Shown: one piece after another, positions 47,626-60,100 of the stretch | Layout: every line of letters begins with the position of its first letter | How positions within the stretch are numbered: position 1 is the stretch's first letter | The notes under the pieces: model-generated | Database searches by the model: none | What the model was told of the DNA's origin: nothing | What the model saw: only the letters and a program-made list of their open reading frames with translations | Translations under genes and position numbers: made by a program | From: Symbiodinium natans | Lineage: Eukaryota > Sar > Dinophyceae > Suessiales > Symbiodiniaceae | Reading direction: 5' to 3' | Assembly: GCA_905221605.1 (NCBI GenBank) | Contig: CAJNDS010002435.1 | Coordinates: 1,238,341-1,302,340, forward strand | DNA length: 64,000 nucleotides

Positions 47626-48486
47626 CCCTCCCGGCCTCCGGGAAGGTAGAGCTACAGTATGGCGCTCACTCCTGCCTTGTGGTGCTCAGGGTCCGAGTTT
47701 CATAGAATTGACCGGTCCCCAAGAAAGCAAACGCAGCGCGAAGCCAAAAGACACATCTGTCGTAAGGCGACATTGACGAGAAAAAGAACCGTTGTTGGTT
47801 TTCCCAAGTCATCGAAAGGGAAGGGGTGCGCATGACCAAGCAGCACGAAAGGCAGCAAATATCTCGCATGGGCCGCTAAGTAGCATGGTGCATAGGTTTG
47901 AAAGGAAAACTCCTTTAGCCCCGCTGAGGCGCTGCTGAAGGACCGGGAGAGCAGAACTTCCGCAGCAGAAGCTGTAGCGGCGTAGCACGATGACGGCAGC
48001 ATGAACTTTGCATGGCTGGGCCGACGGGCTGAGGAAATTCTTAGAATAAGTTTGCATCCCTTAGGTATCCGCGAGCAACTGCGCAGCTTTCGTGCTGGGT
48101 CTTCACCTGAAGATCGCACCACAAATCATCTCCCGCAATGGTCTCTGAGAGTCACAGTTTCATCTGCAAAGTTCCGTTTACACGTTACACCAGCGAAGAC
48201 CCCAAACAGTTTAGATCACAAAGTTGAGGTTAGAGACGACCTCACCAAAGCAGGAGGCAGGGCGGCAAGTAAGCCTGAGAGCCTTATTAAATGATCACAT
48301 CCACAGTAATATGCGGCAGAAATAATGGACGTGACACAGTGGCACGTTCGCTTGGGCACGACAAAAAATGTGGGAACCCCGCTCAGGTAAAATAGTGGCT
48401 CGTTTATTGACCTTACAAAGAAAGGCTTTGGCAACACCTGCCTACATTATCGAGTAAGAGTGCCGACAAACACTAGTAAGCTAGAC

Positions 48487-48760
48487 ATGTATCGGATAGG
48501 GGGTCTATCCGGGAAGGCATAGACCCCCCTCCATAGCCCCCCATCCCGATCGCATAGACCCCGATGGCTTTCGGATAGACCCCTATCCATAGACCCCTAC
48601 CACTCCCATAGAACCCTGCAATGGGGACCTATGGCGCTCATAGGTCTACCCGAAACGGATAGGTATCTGCAGGGAGAGATAGACCCCTGTGTTTCTCGGA
48701 TAGGGGTCTATGACCGACAGGCCCCTACCGGAAATGGATAGGAGTCTATTCTCCCCCACC
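48487..48760. repeat. minisatellite with a GGATAGGGGTCTAT / ATAGACCCC core in both orientations
   Basis: The core ggataggggtctat and its complement atagacccctatcc alternate about a dozen times with variation, so the tract is full of short inverted repeats. It directly precedes the CCCTAAA-like block. Confidence 0.85.
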
Positions 48761-48767
48761 CTCCTCC

Positions 48768-49970
48768 CTCTTAAGCCCTAAAATGTCCTAAACCCCGAAC
48801 AAACCTAAGCCCTAAACTAAACAATTGAGCAAACCCGAAACCCTAAACAAATTCAAACCCTAAAGACACCTAAACCCTGAACAAACGAGAACCCCAAAGC
48901 AAACCCTCAACCCTAAGCCAACCCTAAACCCTAAACAAACCCTAAATCCTACGCAAACCCTACATCCTAAACAAACCTTAAACCAACCCTAAAACCCTTA
49001 ACGCTAAAGAAACCCTAAACACCTCAAACAATCCCAAAACCCTAAACAAACCCCAAACCCCGAACAACCCCTTAAATCCTAAAACCGAAACCCTACATAG
49101 CCACGAAACCCTAAACAACCTCTAAATTCTAAAGCACACCCAACCCGAAGCAAACCCAAAGCAAACCCTAAACCCTAAACCCTAAACAAGCACTAAAACC
49201 CAAAACAAAACTTCAGCTCCAAACAAACCCAAAAACTTTGAACAAACCCTGTACCCCAAGGAAATCTTGACCCTAAGCAGGCCCAAACAAGCCCCGAACC
49301 CTAAGCAACTACTAAATCGTAAACAAGCCGGACCCAAAACCCTAACAAACCCTAAACCCTAAACGAGCACTAAATCTAAAGCAGCAAGCACCCGAAACAA
49401 ACCCTAAACCTGACAGCAACCTTAAGCCCTAAAGCAAAACTTGCACAAACCCTAAGTAAACCCTTAACCAGCCCTGAATAACTTACTAAACAAACCGTCA
49501 ACCCTAATCAAACCCAGACCCTAAAGAAACCCTAGCCCCTAAATAAGAACCCGGCCTGGATGCACCCCCACCTTGATGTGAGTGCTGTGAACCTAGTCTT
49601 GTTGTGGGGAGATGGTGATGGGGATGCCTCGGGGCCCTTTTTGCTGAGGACGCATACGAGAGATCACGATTGTTCCCTGCGGAGTGATCCCAGAGGGGGT
49701 CTGCTAGGCGGGTGGCAAAAAAAACAGACCCCAAACCCCAAATAAACCCTAGATCCTAAGCAAGTGCTAAGCCCTAAAACTGGTGCGGCTGGACTGCTTG
49801 GCGGGTGGCAAAAAAACAACGAAACACTAAACCATAAACAAAACCCTAACCACTAGACAAACCCTAAACACAAAGCAAACCTTAAACCCTAAACAAAAAC
49901 ACAAAATGAACACACCCAATACCCTATCCAAACCCTCAATCCTAAACCCTAAACAAACTCTCGACGGTAC
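48768..49970 (-). repeat. degenerate CCCTAAA-type block, interrupted
   Basis: Units such as ccctaaac, aaaccctaaac and accctaaacaaa fill 48,768-49,540 and 49,735-49,970. The C-rich strand is on +, opposite in orientation to the 26.5-kb array. An 11-bp form (CCCTAAACAAA) is common. A unique insert at 49,550-49,735 is bounded on the right by a short direct repeat, ggcgggtggcaaaaaaa (49,709 and 49,797). Confidence 0.85.
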
Positions 49971-50149
49971 TTGCACAGGATCACTTCTACAGTGATTCCG
50001 CTTTGCACACGCAAAGAAAACAAACCCTATACGAAGCCCTAAACAAACCCCAAATCCAGGTTGAAGGCAAAGTTGTCTTCGAGAGAATTCTGCCGAATTC
50101 TCTCGGCGCAGTCTGGCTGCACTGCAGCGAAATCTTTGCGGGATTCTGC

Positions 50150-50670
50150 GACGCCCCTTCCAACATGAAGGCGATAAAGGGAAACAAGCGGAGACGCAAG
50201 CCACAGGAAATCCGCAACACCCATCCAACATGAAGGGAGAGCAAGGAAACAAGCGGAAACAAGACACAGCAGACCAACATGAATGAAATGGAGACACACG
50301 GAGAGACCGGCCGCCTCAAACTCGGCAGACCCATCCAACATGAAGGGAGACAGGGAGAAAAGCCGAGACAAAGGCCACGTCCGGCACACCCATCCAACAT
50401 GAAGTTTGTAATGCCGAAATCTCAGTCCGGGAGGGCCCCCCCCCCAGGTGTTGCGAAGTTGTGTTGGCTAAAGCATTTGGTGCATTCAGAGCTTGAGCCT
50501 CGTGCTTGCCATTGTGGGTGATCTTGGGCCTTGGCCAATGCTCCCCCGACAACTACAGAACAGAACATGGGCCTGCCGGGTTTGCCGTGGCTTGTGTCTC
50601 CGCTTGTATTCCTTCAAGTTGGACGGGTCGGCAGGTTTTCTGTGGCTTGTGTCTCCACTCTCCCTTTGTC
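50150..50670. repeat. 50-67-bp minisatellite with inverted units at its right end
   Basis: Five direct units begin with (c)ccatccaacatgaag near 50,155, 50,222, 50,273, 50,331 and 50,391, and carry ggagacaagcgg-like bodies. At 50,560-50,670 the complement appears (gtgtctccgcttgta, ccttcaagttggacgggt), so the array turns round on itself across about 150 bases of unique DNA. Confidence 0.8.
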
Positions 50671-50689
50671 TCCGTGGCTTCCGCACTGA

Positions 50690-51900
50690 GTCACTGGGCT
50701 TCTTTCAAATCCTCGTAACACCACGGTACGTGGGGAATTCAGCTCCGAAAGGCATCCCCTGAGTCAAGCAGGAGCAGCCTGCTGACGCTGTCGATTTCGT
50801 GTGCAAGTACCTGGCCGTGCTTTGGCGGAAGCCAGAAACAAGCAAGCAGGACGCCCACAAAAAAAGTCTCCAATTCTCGTAGAGCGTAGGTACTGTCACT
50901 GGCTGATGAAGGATCCCAGACAGCCTGACCAGAAACCCTATCCTTGCAGTGCCGAAGATTCAACAGATGCCGGGTCGCGCAGTCAACCATCAGGACATAC
51001 CAACCTTATCCTCCTTGTCCCGGGCCCCCTTCGTTTTGCAGGGCCGGGGTCTGGCCCTGGCCATACCCGGAACCCAGGGCACCAAGAAAGACGCGGATAA
51101 GTCGGACAAGCAGCTCCCTCCTTTAGCCTCCGGCTCCTTGGGCAGAAAGAGGGATTTGAGAAGGGGAGTGGACATGGCAAAGCCACTATAGTAGTAGAAG
51201 TATGTAGAAGTCCATGCCAGGTAGCACCAAAGCTAGCTCTCGGCCGCTGCAGAAGGACAAGGACGGCACGCGCCGTGCAGACAGAGCTTGTGAATGTGTT
51301 GTTTGTGCCGTCCGATTTGAGACTACATGCAGCCACAGCTGCCTTTGCGTCGAGGAGAGTTTGTCACATGTTGGTTGTCCTTGGCAGGAGCCAGAGAAGC
51401 CCGGCGAAGAATCTTTCGTCAGCATTGACGGGACAGCGGGCAGAAATCTGTTGCGAAGTTCGGATCAGTTGAAACTGTCGCAGCAAGCACACATCTCAGA
51501 CTGCCGAAGCATGGCGGAATTGCTGGAATTTGGCGTTTCGCAGGACCGCTCCTGTGGAAGCTGATGCCAGAGAGGAGAGGGTCCAGCGTGGAAGTTTTCC
51601 TTTGGCACTCCTGCAATGGCAAGGGGGCATGCAAGGAAAACGCAGAGATCAGACAGTTTGCAAAGCTCCGTGCCATTGCGACAGGACCCGCGCAACGATT
51701 TGCCGGCTGTCCGGTCACAGGTTTGCCAGCTTCTGGCCGCCTGGCTGACTTTGACCGGAATTGAAGGGCAGGGAACCGCAAAAAAGGGTACGAAATCGCC
51801 GTGGATGCGAGGTCGAGGCCGCTGACAATGGCCAGCTCGAGTCGGCCCTGAAGGATGCCAAGACCGACCCCGGAGAGGCATGTTGGGCCAACCCTGCGCT
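50690..51900 (+). repeat. segmental duplication, right copy, second part, with exons
   Basis: It matches 37,300-38,800. Exons kept: 50,766-50,833 (DAVDFVCKYLAVLWRK), about 51,085-51,180 (KSDKQLPPLASGSLGRK), 51,388-51,450 ([19 protein letters not shown]), about 51,660-51,735 ([18 protein letters not shown]) and about 51,810-51,880 ([20 protein letters not shown]). After AGR a one-base difference changes the downstream frame relative to the 42.3-kb copy. The similarity ends near 51,886, shortly before the GT tract. Confidence 0.8.
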
Positions 51901-52020
51901 TTCCCTCTGCATGCCGCTTTACCAAGGCCGTGCAGAAGAACGACGAAGTTCGGCTCAAGGCAACTTGAGACGGCCGATGGAACACAGCATGTGAGATTAT
52001 GAAGAGCTTCTCGATTTTCG

Positions 52021-52645
<625 letters not shown>

Positions 52646-52849
52646 TGTTTGTGAACTCGTCCTTGTACGAGCGTGTGTTGCAGGAGGTGCTTTGAGGGCA
52701 ACATCGTGCTTGGGGTTGTTTGAGGAGTCAGGGAGATGGCTTGGGCTGACGGGTTTGTAGTGGACAATACAATCCAATGTACTTGGTGGCGGTGTATTTT
52801 GCTTATTTTATTTCTTTTTCTTTTCTTTTTTTCCGGCCCCGTGGCCTGT

Positions 52850-53095
52850 AGGCAAGCGCACACGCAAGCAAGCAAAAGCACGCAGGCAAGCAAGCAAGCC
52901 AGCTAGCAAGCCAGCTAGCAAGCAAGCACGGAAGCAAGCGAGCGAGCGAGCGAGCAAGCCAGAGAGCAAGCAAGCACGGAAGCAGGCCAGCAAGCGAGCA
53001 AGCAGGCAAGAAAGCAAGCACGCACGGAAGCAAGCGAGCAAGCAACAAAGCAAGCAAGCAAACACGGAAACAGGCAAGCAAGGAAGGGAGGGTGT
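52850..53095. repeat. (GCAA)n / (GCGA)n / GCACGGAA minisatellite
   Basis: About 245 bp of tetranucleotide units (gcaa, gcga, gcca) is interrupted by recurring gcacggaa elements. The Leu/Ala/Cys-rich minus frames over it are repeat artefacts. Confidence 0.9.
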
Positions 53096-53119
53096 GAGCA
53101 TTAAATTGTGTTGCACATG

Positions 53120-53495
53120 GGGCCCCCCCCCCCCCCCCCCCTTCTTTTAAGCCGTGCAAAGCGTGCTTCAAAGCCTAAGTACTTGTTGAAACCCATCATG
53201 TGAGCATTGTTTGCACCCCCCAACCCCCCCGCTTTTTTTAAGCCGTGCAAGGCGTGCTTCAAAGCCTATGAATCTTGCCCCAACCCCCCGCTTGTTTCTT
53301 TTAAGCCGTGCCACCCCCCCCCCCCCCCCAGCAAAGCATGCTTCAAGCCTGAGAAACTGGCTGAAACCCCATCGAAAAAAAACGAACCAAACAACATTAA
53401 TCAAATTTGCCCCCCCCCCCCCCCCCCCACCCCCGCTTTATTTAAGCCGTGCAAAGGTTACTTCAAAACCTATGAATCTGGGGAAACCCATCCTT
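53120..53495. repeat. four-unit repeat, each headed by a poly-C tract
   Basis: Each unit is a C run followed by gctttttttaagccgtgcaa(ag/gg)cgtgcttcaaagcctatgaa and an aacccat-like end. Units start near 53,120, 53,213, 53,283 and 53,410 and are about 70-125 bp long. The coding-like + frames with repeated FKPCKACFK are the repeat translated and are not evidence of a gene. Confidence 0.85.
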
Positions 53496-53724
53496 AGATA
53501 CTAATAAAATAAATCCTACGAAAAGTAGCATGAATCCGATGAACATATTGAGGGAATGTAGCTTTTTCCTAGAGAGGGGGGAAGCCAAGAGGTCCCCCAC
53601 AAGAAAACGGAGAAAAAAAAACAAGGAAAAAATGGAAAAATATGAAAAACAAAATGCAAGCCCAATATACTTTAGCACCGAATCAATCGCGAACGCTTGC
53701 CCCATCCGCTGGTTGAGATCAGGT

Positions 53725-54460
53725 GGCCAGCTTGCTGATGTCTGCCTCCGAGAATGGGGACCTGCTCAAGGCCCTCACTGAGATCAAGGAGAGATTGGGA
53801 CATGAAGCGCCATGAAGCTGATCAATCTCATCAATGGAAAAGGCTTCAACACTTTATCATGTGAGGAGAGCAAGAGCAGCGACCAGAACCCCCACATGAG
53901 CAAGGACGAGGCCCGTGAAAGAGCAGCAGGCTTACTCGTCGAGGCAGGGGCATCCCAAAATGCCCCGAAGATGCACCAAACCGCAACGGAGTTTATGGGA
54001 TACGGCATTGCTTTGGCATGTGTTTTTTCACAGTCAGTAACCCAGGCACGAACTTAGCATTCTGAGTTGTCAAAACGGTTTGCGCACTCAAAACTGAGCT
54101 GCCTGGAGTGCCTGGAGGCTGCGGAGAGCGGAAAGTTGGAGAAGGCTTTGCATTCCCGTCAGCGAGTCTGCAACCCCAGCGTCTTGCCGTGACAGAACTG
54201 GGTTCAGGCCTTGAGCGAGCTCAAGGCTCCGACCGAGGAGCTCACCGCCCAGGTGCCTATCTTACGATAAAGATGTGATATGGTGCGATCAAAGAGAACC
54301 GAATGCAAGGATGTGTACGGAAGCGGACCCCACAGCTGTTGGAAAAGAACCCAACCGTCGCTGCTGCAGCTCCGAAGGTGGCACTCACAGAGGTCAAGCA
54401 AAGCGGACAGCTGGAGGAGGCGACCAAGGCAGACAGGGGGATAGAGATTTCGAGAGAGAG
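53725..54460 (+). CDS. exons with the A-x-x-x-G-x-L-x-x-A helical module
   Basis: Four or five segments read as exons: about 53,738-53,790 (SASENGDLLKALTEIKERLG), about 53,890-53,960 (NPHMSKDEARERAAGLLVEA), about 54,105-54,165 (CLECLEAAESGKLEKALHSR), about 54,200-54,255 (WVQALSELKAPTEELTAQVP) and about 54,380-54,440 (EVKQSGQLEEATKAD). The module is the one seen in [15 protein letters not shown] and [11 protein letters not shown] to the left. This suggests that the same repeat-protein gene, or a relative, continues past the microsatellites. Family unknown. Confidence 0.45.
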
Positions 54461-54564
54461 ATGCTTCTTGAAGCAACTGCTTGTAGCATGCAACCTCCAA
54501 ACAACGCGTGAGGGAACAGTGACATCAGTGACCCGGACATACTCGGAGGGCCTGAAACGGCTCG

Positions 54565-54694
54565 TCGTCGTCGTCGGTAGTAGTTGGTAGTTAGTAGTTG
54601 ATAGTAGGTAGTAGGTAGTAGGTAGTAAGTGGAAGTAGTGGTAGTAGTGGTAGTAGTGGCAGTAGTGGTTGTAGTGGTAGTTGTTGTGGTAGTT

Positions 54695-54761
<67 letters not shown>

Positions 54762-54790
54762 TGGTAGTGGTAGTAGTGGTAGTGGTAGTG

Positions 54791-54888
<98 letters not shown>

Positions 54889-55320
54889 TAGTAGTAGTAG
54901 TTAGTAGTTAGTGGTTAGTGGTTAGTAGTTAGTAGTTAGTAGTTAGTAGTAAGTAGGAAGTAGTAAGTAATAAGTAGTAAGTAGTAAGTAGTAAGTAGTA
55001 AGTAGTAAGTAGTAAGTAGTAAGTAGTAAGTAAGTAGTAGCTAGTAGTTAGTAGCTAGTAGTTAGTAGTTAGCAGTTAGCAGTTAGCAGTTAGTAGTTAG
55101 CAGTTAGCAGTTAGCAATTAGCAGTTAGTAGTTAGTAGATAGTAGTTAGTAGTTAGTAGGTAGTAGTAGATAGTAGTAGATAGCAGTAGTTCGTAGTCGT
55201 TAGTAGTAGTTAGTAGTAGTTGGTCGTAGTTAGTCGTAGTATGTAGTAGTAAGTTGTTGTTGGTTTTTAGTAGTAGTTAGCAGTTCGTAGCTAGTAGCTC
55301 GTAGCTAGTAGTTAGTTGAT
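54565..55320. repeat. (GTA)n trinucleotide tract decaying into TAGTTAG/AAGTAGT units
   Basis: A pure gta core (about 54,690-54,890) is flanked by derived arrays: ttagtagttag, aagtagt, and gcagttagcagttag near 55,070-55,120. Total length is about 750 bp. Confidence 0.95.
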
Positions 55321-56900
55321 TTGCACCCGGTCAGGCCGTTGACACTCCTTTCCAGCTCCGCCCATCGTGCGCAACGTGGATACTGCCCCTACCGTACCTA
55401 CCAGAGGTGCACGACCAGGGCTTAAGCATTTACGCCCAGCTACCAAAGGGCGGCATTTGAGCAGGGACTGTGGATTTCGGGCTGAAGGTTGAACGATTGC
55501 CACAACCTGGAGGCTTTGCACCCTGAAGCCCCAAATCGTTCCTAAGGGCCAACGTCAAGGATCCGAAGCCATCTTGTTTTCTTAGCAGGCTTAAGAGTGC
55601 TGTTCCTAGGGGTTATACCTGTGGTTGCCTTACTTCTAACTCTGCAAACGCTTGCCTGTGTAGGCCTACTTGCTTACAGGATCCTTTTCAGAACTACAAG
55701 TTGTTTTCGTGCTACATGGCAGGGCATGGCACGTCATGGCACAGAATCCAAGATCCCAGATTGGGGTTGATTTAAAAGTCTTATTTGTGAAAGAACCTTG
55801 CAGTAGTGGTCGAAAAAGCAACGCCCAATTCGCAGACCGCTTTTGGCTTTGCAAGCTGCTTTCAGGCCTTGGACGCAAAGAGCCCGGCGCCATCCAAGCC
55901 TGATCCTGAAACCAATGCCGGGTAGTGCATTTGCCGCCCTGGGCCGAGCCCTACCGAGATGACACATGACTTGCACATGGCGAGTCACTACCCGAGCACT
56001 CGAAGTCTAAGAGGTGCTTGTATACATCTCGCAGAACTTGGGGGAGCCATTGTGAGCTGGAGGCTCATGGGCACATTTTCGGGAGTCCAAAATATGAAGC
56101 GCATGTCCTGTGACCCTCAGAATCGCTCTCCTGTAGATCTCTGTATTATTTCACACATCTGCTTGGCGAATAGCTACGGCAGGTGGTCCAAATGCGTGAG
56201 TATCGGCATGGGTGGGATGGAGAAGGCAACACGAGAATCCAAAAAAACAGTTTCAAGACCTTGCTTTTTCTGCCCCAACCAGCACAGCACCTGCCAGCAA
56301 GTGTGCACCTGGGCAAGCCTCCCGAGCCTAGATGAATATTAACTGTATTTGCAAGACAAGCAGGGAGGCGTAGCTAGGCCTAGTTAGGCCAGAGGCACTC
56401 GGCATCAGCCCTGTCCACTGCACAACTGGCTGGTCCATGGCCGCTGAAGCAGGCGTGCAAGTCATTCGTGAAACAAAGCAAGCGCAGGGTACAGTTAGTG
56501 GGGTCCGCGCTTCTATGTGTCGAGGGGCGGAGGGATGTTGCTGATTTTTGTTCCTGGCTCATAGTTTTGGGTAGCGCTTATGCCATATGGCCACGTAAAC
56601 AAAAAACCATGCAGCACGAGATGATGAACCTCTAGCCTCAGAATGCGTGGAAGCCTGCAAGTTTGTCGGTTGCAAGACAGAATGCGAAACCTCACAAGTC
56701 ACTCACAAGGGTTCATGCAATCGGTGCAGGGCTGAGCACCAGAACCCGTAGCGTTGGTAAGCCTCCACAGCCTTATTTGGCCCGCACGGGCGGGCCATCG
56801 CGCAGTGTCAAGGCCACAGCTTTTCAGAATGAGCAAAGAATGCCAATATCGATCCGACTGGCAGACCCAGCATGCCACCATCATCGACCCATTGTCCAAG
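55320..56900. other. no clear gene; contains the second 44-kb-type duplicate
   Basis: 56,095-56,490 matches 43,970-44,400. Other frames lack motifs. Any 5' exons of the STT3 gene could start near 56,900 (frame with AFPLRQLVKLGHLAATVML), but this is unproven. Confidence 0.4.
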
Positions 56901-57187
56901 TAAGGTAGTGGCGCAAATGGCGCTTCTTCCCTCAGTGGTGGCATTTCCGCTGCGCCAGCTCGTCAAGCTTGGTCACCTCGCTGCGACGGTCATGTTGGTA
57001 ACTGTGGTAACTAATGTAACTGATGGGCCCGAGTCCCGGTCAACGCAACGCAACATGTGGCACTCAGGTCTCATCATCGTGCAGGACCGCTGGGCTGGCT
57101 TCTTGCTTGCCCGCTTTGTCCGTGGAGACTCCTGCGCTCTTAGATTTGTTGTTCGCTGCATGTGCTGGCGTGACCTGGCGCTTTCAG

Positions 57188-60100
57188 GCCATCTTCCTCC
57201 TCTACTTCGCATATGCCGCTTACGTAGCGAAGTTGCAATGAACACAAGTGTGTCTAGTGGACCAGTGCGCATTCGACCTTGTTGCATAAGGACATCCGGC
57301 TGCATGCGATCCGGACGCGACACAGCTGAAATTAGATCGCTCCCTTCGGACCTATCCACGCAGCGACGCAGATCAGCGCATCCTGAGCAGAAGGCTTCCC
57401 ACTGCACAATGCGCAGTGGGAACCCATGTCATGGGATCGTTACTGTAAGGTTTGGGCACATCATCCACGAGTTCGATCCGTGGTTCAACTACCGAGCTGC
57501 TGAAGCTTGCCTGCAGGGTCTAGAGGAATGAACCAAGCTCTGACATGCAATGCCGGGAACGACGTACTGAAAAAGCTGAGTAACCTCCCCAGTTCAACAA
57601 AGTACCTTCAAGCGGAGAGACATCAAATCACAAAAGGTCGCGTACATAAGGATATGGCCACAGATTTTTTGCTTGAGATCAGCCGGCATACAGACAAAAG
57701 CAGGCTTAGAGTGTGTGAGATGCGAAAAGATGCGAAAAGGGCTAATATGGGCATGGACTGTACACTCTGAGAAGCATTTCTCATCTGCAAAGTCGAAACG
57801 GACTTAGCTACATGTGTCTGCATAGACTTGGTTTCCATGGTTCGGCCCCTCTTGCATGCTGCAAGGATTTGCTTAGACACTGGTCCGGTCTGAACTCCAC
57901 ATTTAGCAGCCTTTATGCGGGTTGGCTTCCTAGCTTGGGCTGAGAGAGCTCAGGAGTACCTAGCGCAGCACGGCCTGTCCAAGTTCTTCAAGTGGTACGA
58001 CTACATGTCCTGGTACCCCATCGGACGGCCAATAGGCTGGAGCATGGGATCCGCCAGTTTGTGGTGTCAGCATCTAAATTCGTGACTCACTCATTTCGAC
58101 CCGAAAAGTGCGAGTGAGATTGTGGGACCTATGGCCTCGCTGGACCCCCATGAAGCGTGGTAGGGTAGGTGTTCAAAAGCTTGTTCTGTTGCCAAGTGAA
58201 GCTTGAGAAGCCACCGCAGGGGGGTCCCGGAGAGGGTCCTGGGAAAGGGGGGAAGGCGGAGATGCCGATTTGGATCAACCCCCATGCGCCGATGTCAAAG
58301 TTGTCCTCTGCGTGGCATGTCACAATGTTTGTGTGCTGTTGGTGTGTTGCGTGTGGTTGCTGGCTTCCTTGCCTGGCTGCTTAGCACAGAGGATGCTGCA
58401 GGAATCAGCTCTCTGGAAAGAATCGAGCTGACAGCCTAATCAAGCGACATTGACAACGTGTGTTCACTGTGTGTTCCATCTTAGTGACACAGTCTTGTGC
58501 TTGAGATCTTCCGTTGTCGAACGACCAGGCACAACCATTTATCCTGGCATGCAGATGTGGGCTGTTGCCATTTGGGAGGCTGGTTGACGTGCTTAGAGCC
58601 ACCACACCAGCATAAACGCTTGATGGGGTGGAGTGCATCGGCAGGTGTTGAAACACGTTCCCGAGACCAAGGCAAAGCCTTTTTGCGCATTGCACTCATT
58701 GCACAGCCTCCCAGTGCAAACCTGTCATATCTGTCATGATGTGCATGATGTGCTTGTGCCATACCGACGGACCGTTGTCGCAAAGGCGTGCCTGGAAAAG
58801 TCGTAGCTTCGGTCTCCAAGCTCTCTCTAAGACTCCATCAATTTCATCACCAAAGAGTATCAGCCATCGATAAGAAGCCATGTCTGCCTCAGCCAGGTCC
58901 CTCTGCCCTTCATCCCGGCCTTGCGGCCTTTGGCATCTTGGGCACGTAGGCGGGAGATCCCCGTCATGTTTTAAACGGACTGAAAGGTGCCATGTATCCG
59001 CAAACAAGCTCACACTCTCTGTCAGGAATGGATGGCCGTTCATTCATTGGCCTCTCAAGCTCGAGGGCTGCATTCAGCCATATGCTGTTTGTCTACCAAG
59101 CGCAGCAAGAACCACGGCACCCGATACCTTTTAAAGGACCAGGTCCGGTGCACCTCTCAGCCCAGGTCCACGATGGTGGTCGGGCCTATGTCTGTCAATG
59201 ACATTTGCTGCATGATCCCACCATGGTGCCCTGGCTTTAGGATGGCTCTTTGTATTCCAGGCCTGGCACAACGATCGTTGCTTTGACTTGGTCGATTGCC
59301 AGCAGATTCCAGCATCCAGCCACAAGAGCCACGAGACAAGAAGACCACATCGTTACACTGTCATGGGACTGTCCTCCATCCCTTCATAACTGGAGATTGA
59401 ATGAAGTGAGGTTTGGCTCTGTCGCAACTTCTCGGCAATCAGGGCTGTACCGAATAATGCTTTCCTCTTTTCCACGACACGTTGTTGCTGAAGGAAGTCT
59501 ATAGAGTTGAAGAGCCTCCGCCGGCAATGCCAATTCAGTCGGCAAGTGATGCGCCTACAATCTTAGGCCTTAGGCACTCGTTCAACCACTGCAAGAGCAC
59601 AAGTCTATAGGAAAAGACTGAAGTGCATGAAAAGGGTTCAGATATACACAGCCAAATAACATCAAATAACTTGCCTTTACAGAGGCATAGACCGAGGAGG
59701 TGGGACGGGGAGAGGGCGTTCAATGGGCCACGAGTCAGTGGAGTCATATCTAAGCCTTCTAAGCCTGCGCACTGTTCAGCCGAGGCATCGATCTTCACCG
59801 GTCTGCTGACCTACGAGATCTCGCGCAGTGTGAACGCGGGCCTGATGGCGTCTTATTTTGAACGCAGTTTTGGTCTTTGTCCCATTCAAACGACAGCACA
59901 CCTGTTCGGGAATAACTGCGTTCAGCCGAGACATCTTGCCTCTCAGGCGACTGGCATCATGGCTATCATTCCAGCTCACATCATGCGATCAGTTGGAGGC
60001 ACACTGGATGATGAATGACGCATGCAGCTGGACAGCTCTAACCAGCCACCAATGCCATTGGCGCGCAGGCAAGTTTGATAACGAGGCTGTTGCCATGACG

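Larger units (their letters stand above)
45030..47960 (+). repeat. segmental duplication, right copy, first part
   Basis: It corresponds to 35,300-37,090. After about 47,960 (aggcgctgctgaaggaccggg, partner aggcgctgctgaaggacaggg at 37,058) the match stops. It resumes near 50,690, so about 2.7 kb of telomere-like and minisatellite DNA replaces about 0.2 kb. Confidence 0.85.

Noticed and set aside
53207-53504. Cys/Phe/Lys repeat protein (FKPCKACFK)
   Set aside because: Both + frames mirror the poly-C-headed DNA repeat, and the C runs vary in length without keeping frame.
54629-54904. 91-codon poly-Val frame
   Set aside because: Translation of the (GTA)n tract.
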